This document shows, piece by piece, positions 33,631-44,347 of a stretch of 64,000 bases of DNA. The position numbers were made by a program, and so were the translations under genes. Every line of letters starts with the position of its first letter. Position 1 is the first letter of the stretch. The stretch is from Plumapathes pennacea (Eukaryota > Cnidaria > Anthozoa > Antipatharia > Myriopathidae), in contig OZ038463.1 in NCBI GenBank assembly GCA_964036295.1, positions 21,005,069 to 21,069,068 on the forward strand. The letters run 5' to 3'. A model generated the notes under the pieces. The model saw nothing but the letters and a program-made list of their open reading frames with translations. It was not told where the DNA came from and did not search any database.

Positions 33631-36600
33631 TCATGAATACTCCAATGTTATCGAGCAAGGTTCACTGTAAGGACCTACCAGACCAGAAACGTTTACCGCT
33701 CGCACTTTAAAGCTGTATGTGACTCCAGGGTAAAACTGACTTAAGGTGCAAGCCATGGGAAGGGGAAGAGCATCTACTATCCCTATCTGTGTCCAACAAA
33801 CAGGGGAAGAACGATCCGTTGTCGTGTCATTCGTAAGTATGTAAAGCTCAAATGACTTTATTTTTGCGTAGCCTTCCGTACGTATGTTCCAAGAAAACAC
33901 CACATTATGGTCTTTTTCGATGACGTGGCCAACTGGTTTCGGTGGAATATTCTCCGAGCAATTGTTGTCCACTGGAGGAGTGAAAGTGCTGTCGGAAATC
34001 TGCTCTGCATCAAGAGACTGTGGGTTATCTTGATGATGGAGTTCCTTGGTTGCAACGACATCATGTGCAGCTGTGTTTTGGGCTATTTGGTGATTGTCTA
34101 CACGTTGAGTGGACTTAGGATTTTCAGATGCTTCTGGAGGACGCTCCAAAGAAGATCCCGCTGATACTTCGTCCCCCATGTGACTACCGATAACAGAACA
34201 ATGGTTTAAAAAACCAGCTGCTCTATCTCGCCCACCAACACCCTCAGTTTCTGTCTGCCTATGAATGTACTCATACGGACTTGCTGTAGTGTGCACGTTC
34301 GGCGTCAGCTGCACAAAGTGTCTTCGGCCCCGCTGCCAGCGCGGTTGTGGCGGTAATAGTCTTTGAAACTGTTGTGATTGATGTTCCTGATGCATCCGTA
34401 GCTGTTTTTGTGTCTGATCGCGCAGTTCTTGTTTCCTCTCTGGTCCATGCTGTTGTTCGCCTGCAGCATCCTGCACTTGTCCTGTCCCTTTTCCAAACAA
34501 GTGTTCTTGATTCTGCTTTTGTCCATGTTCTTCATCTAACGTCGGTACTGCTTCTTTTTCTTCTTCTCCTTGTTGTGATTGCTGATGTGGTAACTGCGAT
34601 TGCAGACCTGGATGATATGGTGGCTGTGCGTTAGGTTCCTGCTGTAGCACCGGTCCTGTTGTGGACTCTTCTCGTAGAGATGGTTGTAACTGTGGTGACA
34701 TTTCACAGATATCATGTTGCTGTGAAGGACGACACTGATGCTGATTATACTGCTGTTTATCACGCCGAGGAGTTTGTAGCAATAACTCATGTTGCTCCCT
34801 TTGCGCTTGCTGCTGCCCCACGTAAACGGAAGATGAGGCATGGTTCCCCGCACCTGGAGGAAACACACGCATATCCCTAAGAGCCGTCCGTTTTCCTGTA
34901 CGTGACACCGCTGCATATCGTCCTATCCACGGGTCCCAGGTTTCTCGACAAGCTTCACTATGCTGGTGCTGGCTGGTACTACGGACGAAGTGCGATGGTC
35001 CTGGAGCAGACGTGTTCACATGATGGAAGGTCCATTGACGCTGCTTTGTAGATTGTTGCACGTGACCTTCAACTCTTTTGGTCCAGTGACGACCTTTAAC
35101 CTGTCCGACTGACCCAAGCTGTTGCTCTTTGGCGGTCTTATTTCTCCTGCCATCAGGCATTGCAGCGGCTGACATCTCTTGTAACTGCTTAAGGTGGCTG
35201 CTTAGCTGGTAACTTCCTCTTGAGGGCTGCATTTCTTGAGAAGGAAGAGAGTAGAGTCCAGTCATGGAGCTGTTGGCTTTCTCTTTTTCAAAGGATGAAG
35301 GACCAACTGTCTGATGTGTGATGAAACCATCATGGCCAGCGCTGGCAGGTTGACGGGCTGTGTAGGAATGATACTGCGATGGCTTTCCAAAGGAACGATG
35401 CAGCTGATAGGTGCTGGACGACAGTGAATACCCTTGACGCGAAGCTTCAATGTTGTTATGCTGTATCCCATAATCTGGGTTCAAACAATTTGCTGGTAAA
35501 ATTCCTGTTTGGTAAAAATTTCCTTGTGGTGAATAAGTTTGAGTGCAGTCTTGGGGACAATTACGTTGTTCAGTTTGGTTTGTCGCCGGTAAAACTGATG
35601 CTTGGTGCTGGAACCACCCATGATAGGGATTATAAGAGTTCGGGTGTTCTTGAGCTGGACGTGGGGCGATCGGTACAAAACCAGTAACATCCTTCGGCAC
35701 TCTGTCTGTTAATGCCATATAAATATTCTCTTTGTGCGAGCGTAATTGCTCAGGTGGTTGCGACACGTTCGGCGGAATCTGCATAGAGCTAGCATTTTGA
35801 TTGGATGCCATCACACTATAAGGATATCCTCTGGAATGAACAGATGGTGAAGCACTTAAGGACGCGTGTTGCCTATTGTTCTGTATCGACAAATGACGAG
35901 GAAGGACCATCGAATGGGTATCTTTCCTGGCATGTGACACAGTGGCCCAAGTATCAGGATGAGTCAATATTTCACCGTTTGTATTCTCGTTCGTCTGTCC
36001 ATCAATGGTTTCTGACAAGGCAACCATATTTTGGGACGAAGGAAAGCAGGATTTGCTTAAAACTACGGGCATTCCATTTGGATCAGCAAGAACGGTTTGG
36101 TTCAGAGCACTCTGCACCTGGACACTAGTTGGAGACAACTCGGACGTGTCCTTCGTGCCAACAGCTAGAGGGACATTTATCCGCTGGCTCCGATTTCCTG
36201 CATTTCCCACATAATTATCATTTGAGCCTTGTACGGAGGGTCGTACTACACCATTAGAACCTAAAGGATGCGTTGCCGATGTCATAATATCGGAGGTCAA
36301 TTGGGATTGAGAGGTAAGGCCGCATTTGTTCACAGCAGAGCTTACTTGTGCTGTTTGTATTGCGCAGTGGCCAGTATCATCTAATCTCCCTTTGTTTGCT
36401 GCAGATGCTCGACTGAGAATCTTAAATGAACAAGAAAAGACTGGTATTTGATAAGTTTCCTAGTCTGCGAGAAAACACCGATAAAAATATTATGTCATGT
36501 GAAAGAGAACCGCTGCTCAGCCTGTCAAACTATGCACTCACAATACATACCTTCTGAAATTGATTTGCGGAAGGTACTATCAATCTTTTGACTCCGTGAC

Positions 36601-38834
36601 TGAACTAAATAGGCCTTGCTCAAATGACGCACCATATCAACGGTGCTACATACAATACGTGGCAATTGACGTGAATACACGTCCAGTAGAAATTAAAGCG
36701 CTGGTTAGTCTGCTTGCAGCCGTTTTTGTGGTCGCAACACCTTTTGCTCCTCCCCCAGGGAGTGGGGGAGGGGCACAAGGTGTTGCGACCACAAAAGCGG
36801 CTGCAAGCAGACTAAGCGCTGGGTAGCGCGTTCACTTTCTTTCTAGATGGGTCAAGATGTTTACCTACTGAAACCCCACAGCCATAGAGATGAAGGAACT
36901 ATTAGTATGTCTAAAGTCGAAATGCATGTTCTTTGTGTCTCTCCGTTTAACAAAAGTGCACCACTTACTTCATCTGTGAAATTAGGGACCTGCTTGTTTA
37001 AATGAGAATATTCGAGTCAGAGACTAATTCAGGACTAAACACCCCACTGTTAAATCTCAGTTTTCCTGTTACACATGTTTTTCAGGTAAATGTTCAATGT
37101 TGAGTAAACTTTGTGTACGACATTTTTTCATATCTATATGTATCACACTTAGACCCTAACGTCGAACTCCTCATGAACCGAACTAAATGCAAATTAGATC
37201 AACCAATGGCATTTACATTGAGTTCAGCTAATGGAAAGTTTGACATTTGATCTGGCCGGTAGATCAGTATTGATGAATAAGACTATGCAAATAAATATTT
37301 AGAAAAACAATGAAAACCTACCATCCCCATGGTAACTTGAGTACCCCTGGACTCAGTTCTCTTTTCCTAAAATGAAAAACACACAATTAAGAGCGTTTGT
37401 TTTCACAGCCACAGCAATAATGTCGCGAGGCGTTCGGATGAGCTCTCGTTATGCAATAGTTTAAAGACGTTCATACCAACAACGGAGCAGTTTACCAATA
37501 ATTAACTCGATTTCTCTGTATAATTATATAGTGATATATTAAAAATTCTTATAAACGATTTCTGGTCGATTGGAAACAGTTGATTCATTTAAACCAAAAC
37601 CTTGGCCTTATAATGCAATTTGGTTATATTGTATGGTACATTAGAAACCTGAGAACTTGCTAGAGTTTATTGCCAAATACTCATAGAGTAATAAAAATCC
37701 AACCCATTTTCAAAACAAAGAAGCAGAGCGTACCCTTTTCAGAGCTTTAAACAAAGCGACACTAAGTGTCTTTGCTGTGTGGCTCAGGTTCCTATTTTCC
37801 CTCTCCAAAAGCAGTATTCGCCTGGCAAGCGTAGCGATCCGTGGATCAAACACAAGAGAATTGTTGAGCTTCATCATCCGTTTTGCAACGAGCTCTCTCA
37901 CAACCTGAATAAATTAAAGCACAAGGAAACTTTTATGAAATTGTCAGACACTTGTGAATAAAGATTGTTTTCGAAAGGAAAGTTTCTTGGTAAAATTTGA
38001 GCAAAAGAGAACGTTCTTGTTGCTGCATCAATTAAAACGAATATAATGGCAATGATTGAAGTGCGAAAAGTTTCCATGTATATTGCCTTGTTTCTGTACC
38101 GGAGGATCCTATTTGGTAGTTTGTATGGGTTTTTTTTGTTCCATCAAGTAAGCCAATCTGTGTGCTTCAGTTAATCATGAACAAACGCGAATTCCCATCA
38201 GACACAGCGTTCATGGAAGTGTGAAGCTTTGTTATCGGAATGAAATACGTACCAGTATCGTGCAAACACTTGATTCACTAACCTTACGCAAACGCCTGTC
38301 TGGCATGCTCGCTAGGCGATGCTGCCTTGCCCAATGGAGAGATGGTGAATCGTTGGATATATCTATGTTGTTATCATTGTCAGCTCCTTCACCAGGCTCG
38401 ATTGCAGAGCCAACACTCCCACTGGTCACTACATCAACGGGAGACTCCTCAGGAACATCCGGTGGACTAGGGTTAACCATTGAGCTCCGAGACCCGCTCG
38501 TCGAAGTAGGTTTAGATGCACGATGTGCGAGGAGTTTTCGGTTGGCCCTCAGCCTCGTCAAGTACGGGGATAGTTTTTTAGTGAGATGCCGTTTAGCTCT
38601 TTTCCTCTCTGCTGTCACAGGATTGACGCACGTTTCAGCTGTTTTGTTAACATGCAAAGTTTCTGCCCCGTTGCACAAATGATGGTCTTTCTCAGGGGGG
38701 GCCATGACGCCGCTAGAGTGTGAGCTAGTTTGTTTTCTAGAGTGACCTGAACTTCTGCTGTCTTCTTGGAAGGGGAACGTACCAGTTGTCGGTGTCATGG
38801 CTCGGTTTGGTGTAAGCCCAACTTCCGGCTCCAT
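33631..38834 (-). CDS. ATF7IP/MCAF-like chromatin cofactor
   Basis: Four coding exons on the minus strand, 38834-38283, 37904-37734, 37366-37322 and 36420-33631, all joined in phase 0 with GT-AG introns, give about 1185 residues (human ATF7IP has 1270). The last 100 residues form a fibronectin type III domain with the ATF7IP signature ALPLPMACTLSQF, then VRAVN and GPYSEP. In vertebrates ATF7IP binds and stabilises the H3K9 methyltransferase SETDB1 in the nucleus and links it to MBD1 and other factors. Exon 2 encodes a helical, leucine- and arginine-rich segment (185-241) that may hold the SETDB1-contact region; that is inference. The 929-residue last exon is low in order, with a glutamine/histidine-rich part. 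The start is the ATG in AAAAATGG at 38834; an upstream acceptor at 38872 makes this the second exon. Confidence 0.85.
36705..36815. mobile_element. 111-bp fold-back element in an intron of the ATF7IP-like gene
   Basis: TTAGTCTGCTTGCAGCCG is mirrored by CGGCTGCAAGCAGACTAA, and the arms pair almost perfectly over about 52 bp down to a CCCCCAGGGAGTGGGGG apex. The surrounding AGCGCTGG occurs on both sides. Confidence 0.85.
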
Positions 38835-39844
38835 TTTTACTTTCACCGCACTTAGCTCATGACGTGAATAACCTAAAGCGAACAACAACCGCAAAAGGTT
38901 ATATTTATACTATTTATACTTGGCGGCCTCCTGGTTTCCCTACGCTACTCTCGCATTCTCCCAACTTCCCACGTGTTTAGATGAGGCTATATTACATATA
39001 TACTAGAAATACGATAATCGCAGATACCCCTCGCTCTGACATTGATGGGACTTTTACTTTGGTACTCCCAAGAAGAGTAGCCTTTGTTTTACCGAAATGT
39101 TGACTCAATCTTTTCTTCGAAGTCAAATGCTACACACAAAGGAAGGAAAAAAAGAATGGTGTGTGTTATACTTTTGCGTTGAAAAAAAGAATCGATTGCG
39201 TGACGAAGTACGTATTTCCCACGGTCGGTCGGCACGACAAATTAATTTATACAGTCTGCCAAGCACGTTCTCAAAATCTAATACTCAAATTTTGAAGTTT
39301 GTCGGCCGTCGTAGTACGGGAAAAAAACAAACACTGATTCTCCAATTTTGAATTCATAGGCAGTACAATTAAATAGGCTTCCTGTGCAATTTGTTTTTAC
39401 TCTGGGTTGCATGCACAAGACTCAGGCATGCATGTTTAATGAGCTCGAATTGTTTTGTACGTGAACGCGCTCAAAACAACATGATTTCTCCCAGAATCAA
39501 AGCAAAACTTGAACGGTTTACTTCAAATTATGCACGGGCTTCAGACCTAGTCATACTTCTAAGGGCTTGTGAACAATCTCGCTGCAATCACCGCATGTCA
39601 AATTACAGTATTTGTTACAGTTTTAGTCTTGAAAGAAATAATAAGACATCTGACTAAATCATTCAAGACTCCAAGTTCCGATTGCTCTGAGCCAATACAG
39701 TAGCCGAAACTGGCGACAGAAGCGTATTAAAAGAATACTTCGAGGGAAAATGATCAGCATACAGATTTTAATACAAGTGATCGAGTTACAAGATACGGGT
39801 AGAATATATTTGTCACGGTGATTGTTCGCTTTCCACTGACTAAC

Positions 39845-40107
39845 CTTTGTTGCTTGTCCTTTCTGAATAAGGATCTGAGTTTAACACAAGACGGCGTCTG
39901 AAGCTCCCGATTTGCTTGATCTTCTTCAGCACGCTTCCGTTCATGATGCTGTCGGTTATCAAATGTTTGTCGTCTTTCCTCTAGACGTATTTATTTGGCG
40001 CTGTTCGATTGTTTCACGATTTCGCTTTGCCCGGCTAGTTCCCTTCTCTTTTGCAGACAAGCTTCGCGAGACCGTGCTGTGTCAAGTTTTCCAGTTTTCA
40101 AATTCAT
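39845..40107 (-). other. Possible 5' non-coding exon of the ATF7IP-like gene with a uORF
   Basis: Minus-strand sequence ends in a good donor (ACAAAG then GTTAGT at 39844). The next acceptor downstream is TTCGCTTTAG at 38873, 38 bp before the main start codon. It contains a 38-codon ATG-started ORF (40107-39991, beginning MNLKTGKLDTARSREACLQK). After its TAA the same frame stays open and charged to the donor, then meets a TGA eight bases before the ATG region of the next exon. So it could be an upstream ORF, or a former coding exon closed by a nonsense change. Confidence 0.35.
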
Positions 40108-40189
40108 CTTCGTGAACGCAGTTACGTACAGTTGTTGCTTCGTTCAAACCTTTGTTTGACCTCGCTTTGATGCTAATCGATAATTATTA

Positions 40190-40197
40190 TTACGTCA
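40190..40197. promoter_or_regulatory. CRE/ATF-like site
   Basis: TTACGTCA (TGACGTAA on the minus strand) lies about 85 bp upstream of the putative first exon. It matches the CREB/ATF consensus, but an 8-mer alone is weak evidence. Confidence 0.3.
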
Positions 40198-40217
40198 TTG
40201 CCTTAGAGGTCGCCCTA

Positions 40218-40250
40218 TGACAGACTGACAGACTGACAGACTGACTGACG
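40218..40250. repeat. (GACAGACT)n microsatellite
   Basis: Four degenerate 8-bp units, just upstream of the minus-strand promoter region. Confidence 0.9.
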
Positions 40251-40436
40251 AACATTAGATTTCGAGATGGCGACTCGCTTGGAGTCACCACACAAAGCGA
40301 ATTTGCTGCATTAGCGCCGTGATTATTACCCTCACTTCGCTTCGCTTCGCTCGGGGATAATTTTATATATGCAATTATATCATGTGACCACTGGTAAACA
40401 TCGTGTTATTATAAAGAAATACATTATATTAACATT

Positions 40437-40540
40437 AGCCTGAATAGCCGGCGTTCCTGTTCATTTTCAGGTCAAGCTCGATCTGAGTGTAAGACTGGGG
40501 CGAGTACAAAAACTTCGGAGGGGGAGGGGGTGGAGTGAGC
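40437..40540 (+). repeat. Dispersed repeat, copy 1
   Basis: AGCCTGAATAGCCGGCGTTC and the following CTTCGGAGGGGGAGGG recur in the same order and orientation at about 62331-62430. The unit is about 100 bp and about 75-80 percent identical between the copies. No inverted ends are visible. Confidence 0.65.
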
Positions 40541-40601
40541 TGAGGAAACGCTTGCCCGCAGACCCTGTTCTGTTTGAAAACGCCCACTAATTTAGTTGCG
40601 G

Positions 40602-40671
40602 TATAAAGGGGCTCAGACTGTTCGAGACGTCAATCATTTCGCTCCAGGCTTCAAACTGTGAACATCAACTG
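40602..40671 (+). promoter_or_regulatory. TATA promoter and orphan first exon
   Basis: TATAAAG at 40602 is followed by a pyrimidine/purine mixed stretch and, at 40671, by a donor CAACTG-GTGAGC. The spacing fits transcription starting near 40632 and a short 5' UTR exon of about 40 nt. I find no coding exon downstream that clearly belongs to it, so the target gene is unknown and may lie far to the right or have been lost. Confidence 0.35.
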
Positions 40672-42560
40672 GTGAGCGTTCCGACATTTCAAATTACAGA
40701 CCTTCGCATTGTTTGTCAAGATCGAAAAAACAATGTTTACACAGGATATCGTCACTAGTCACAATAGAAACAGGATAAACACCTGTTAGCGTGGAATGTA
40801 TCTAATCGGCCACCCCGAATGAAGTGAAACTCGACTCGACACCGAATGTTCTTGCTCCTCAAAAGACTGGAAATAATCTAAAACGCGTCCCAACATGCGA
40901 ACATTTCCCACCGGTGTTCGATAAAACTAAACGTTCACTTTCTGCCGACACAAAATTTGTATCCTGGACACAAGAAATATTTCTGAAAAACCTCAGAAAC
41001 ATTTGCTGTGTCCGCACTGTGTGCAACAATGTTGCCGCACGTTTTGCCATCCTGGCAACATCGAAGGACACAATTTTGCCGCAACAATGTGTCCTCGTTT
41101 TGCCAAGCCTTTATTTGCTTTTTATTTGAACACTTATATATGTCGTAGTTCAAGTACATGCCCTTAGGGAACAAGTCATTTATAGTAACTTGTAAATGGG
41201 CACAGTAATATTTCCATTTCGGATATCTATGACATAAATACTTAACTATGACATATAATATAAGTGTTCAAATTGTGAAAGTGAAAGATTAAAAGTAATC
41301 AATAAGTAATAATAAGGGTGTAAATATATGTACCTTCTGCTCTACATTGCCATTTACATTGTGTTAGCTATGGAGCTACTCTATGACAGTACTTACGTTT
41401 TTTCTTTGAAGTATAATCAGGTTTCCTGAGGGAGTAATAGAGATGAAGAACGGGCATAAGACAGGCCACACATCGATTCAATTACTTTATATTCATCATC
41501 AGGAGTGCAAGGAGAAGCGCTCAGACAAAAAATACTTTGCACCGCTCTAAGTCTATAAGGCAGTTGAAAAACTAAAAAGAACATTATAGATGAAACCAAC
41601 GGCGCTATAAACCATGGCCTGGTTGTTAAAAGTTCGAGTAAGCTAATCTAGGTTCAGACACACCTCTTATCACTTTGCGAGCAAATTTCAGGAATGTGAT
41701 TAAACAGCATTCATGCCTGTAAAGTCTGAACCTACTCTTGGCTATAGCTTTAGCGTGCTTTGAACGACCGAGCCCCTAGCGGCAGTGTTTGTTACCTCCT
41801 AATCCTGGCTCAAATTTAAGTGTCTTAACTTGGTCCAGGGCCAGGCTGATGGCGTTCAAAAAGTGATTAGCGAATATAGGATTTCATCTCTCAGCCCGAC
41901 AAGTGGCAGGGTTTTTTTTGTGAAAGAATGACAAAAACTCTTGAGTAATAAAGCAATTTGTGTTGTAAGCAGACGGAAACAGACTTTGGACTTGATCCAG
42001 ACATATCGAACAACTTTTATATCGGAAACTGTTGCTAGTGCGCGCTCTTCCAAACATTTTTGAACTTCAACATGCTGCCAAACCCGATATGTACTTACCG
42101 TGAGCCTGAACTCTTACTTTCTTCTTACTTTTACTTTATCACAATATTTCCATTTCCAACACTCAAAAGATGAATTTCAGTTACGTGGTCATGCGATCAG
42201 CCATAATGTACCAACGACAGGTGTCTAGTTTCGTTAGTTTGATTGTCTAGTGAGTCAAAATTAGTTGTACTCAAGTTGCTAACATCTTGACGGGTGTGGC
42301 TTTGTGCAAAGCAAGGTTTTTGGATGATGAATCAAGTAGGAGCGGTACATATCAGTTTTCTATAAACTCTGGTTGTCCGTAGTTTATCGATGTGAGGGCT
42401 TATTAAAAGAATGTAGGAACGAAATATTTTGACTTTTGCCGGTAAACTAGATGTAGGGCTTCAGTTCATTGAGGTGTTTTTAAAAGGATGAGGTTTGCTT
42501 TGTGGTACAGCAGTAAAGGTATCATAATAACGTATCGTAAACGTATCATAACGTATCAAT
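40672..42560. other. Gene-free stretch
   Basis: AT-rich. Around 40970-41100 lies a repeat-like segment rich in TGTTGCCGCA and GCAACAATGTGTCC motifs in both orientations, probably an old inverted-repeat element. No supported gene. Confidence 0.5.
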
Positions 42561-43014
42561 GGCTAAAATAAGCCGCGAACAACTGTGTTTGCGTCTTGTT
42601 TAAGACGCGGACAAAATAAGAACAACTGAAAACCCTGTTCTAAGATAAGACGCGTCTTATTTACGTCGCGTCTAAAATAAGACACGGACGCTTATTTTGT
42701 ACTATTTATACGATCAGTTCGCGTCTCATTTAAGTCGCGTCTTATTTCTCTCGTATAAACGGCCCCAATGTCTTACGCATAGTGCCTTGCGCAACATACA
42801 TTAGGGCCGTTATAAGGGCCTTAAATAAGACGAGAACTGATCGTATAAATAGTACAAAATAAGCGTTCTTGTCTTATTTTAGACGTGACTTAAATAAGAC
42901 GCGTCTTATCTTAGAACAGGGTTTTCAGCTGTTCTTATTTTGTCCGCGTCCTAAATAATACGTACACTTCCTCGTATAAACGGGTTCAACAGTTGTTCGC
43001 GGCTTGTTTTAGCC
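42561..43014. mobile_element. ~454-bp fold-back element
   Basis: GGCTAAAATAAGCCGCGAAC on the left is mirrored by GTTCGCGGCTTGTTTTAGCC on the right. The arms, built of AAATAAGACGCGTCTTATTT-like motifs that are themselves palindromic, pair imperfectly along their length. A related shorter copy lies at about 43230-43378. Confidence 0.85.
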
Positions 43015-43970
43015 GGGAACACATACTGCGCAAGTGTCGGGTTTGTTGTTGCATCCCAGTCTTCTCCCGGCACATTGTAATTAATTTTAAAATCCCTCTC
43101 GTCCCTCGTATGCGTAAATCCGCCTTCACCCAAGAAAAAGTTTTTAGATTTGTGTGTAATTTTGTTAAAAGCTCTTGTCCTTTAAGGAAGACGAAAGTCC
43201 TAGCTTTTTATATGACATTTTAGCCATGACAAAAGACCCTATTGGACGCGAACCATTTATACGAGCACTTCATATCCAACACAAGCCGCGCTCGTATAAA
43301 TGGGTCAGTTCGCGTCTTATTTAAGGCGCGTCTTATGTAAGACGCGTCCTATTTTTCTCGTATAAACGGCCCTATTATGCGCAAGTCATACTTACGAACA
43401 TTTTGTGAATACGGCCCCTGATAGGTACAGGAATAATAAACTGGCGACAAGGAACACATTTAGTGCCTTATTCACGAGAGGTAGGTCAGACTGCACGCAG
43501 CTTGCAATTTTCGCTTGTGGCATGGATAACTGTGAAATATCCTTCAATGGTCTGTTTACATTAGATACTTTAGTTAAATTATCGAACATATATTACCGGC
43601 TAGAACGTTTGCGAAGTCGATAGCCTTCCATCTTTTCTCCCGCCCACTCTGGCCTGTAATAAAAGAAAACTGTTGGTCTCATGACTCACAAGGTGCTTGC
43701 CATATGTTTTCAGGTTGTGTTTATAGAGTAGAACAGACTTGCTCTTCACATACGCCGAACTAAATATAAATTAGCTCAAACAAATATTTTTTGCTCATTT
43801 GCATAATTATTAGCTTCGGCGAATGCGAGGGATGACGTCCGAACCGGACTTAAAAGTGCTAGTTACTCTAGCCAAATAAAACAAGTAAACAGTTGAAGCA
43901 AGCAATCTTTCTCCATCAGTTTTGTCTACGCCATATATTTATTACTGCTTCATGATTAACTGTACTCATA

Positions 43971-44347
43971 GGCCCGGTTCAGACGCCGCTCCTGACATGC
44001 GCCGAACCTAATAGTAATAGATTCGACCCTGGTTCGACATAGGAGCGACTGTTGATTCGAACGGCGAACTTTTTCTGCCGCACCAAATACATATGGAACT
44101 GTGGGAATGTTTTTAATTCAATATAATTTAAAATAATTTATGCAATAGGTACGGCACATGCAAAGAGCGGCGTCTGACTCAACGTCGCTCCCACGTCGGA
44201 TTATGCGACAGCGTCAGTCGAACCTAATACCGCTGCCGTACCTAATTCAAATATGCTGAACCTAATTGATTCACATGCCGCTCTTCTGCCGTACTTAATT
44301 CAAGCATTAGGTTCGGCGCATGTCAGGAGCGGCGTCTAAACCGGGCC
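43971..44347. mobile_element. 377-bp MITE
   Basis: GGCCCGGTTCAGACGCCGCT at the left end is mirrored by AGCGGCGTCTAAACCGGGCC at the right, with about 40 bp of terminal inverted repeat, flanked by ATA on both sides (43968-43970, 44348-44350). The interior contains repeated GCCGAACCTAAT and GCCGTACCTAATTC motifs. No coding capacity. Confidence 0.9.
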
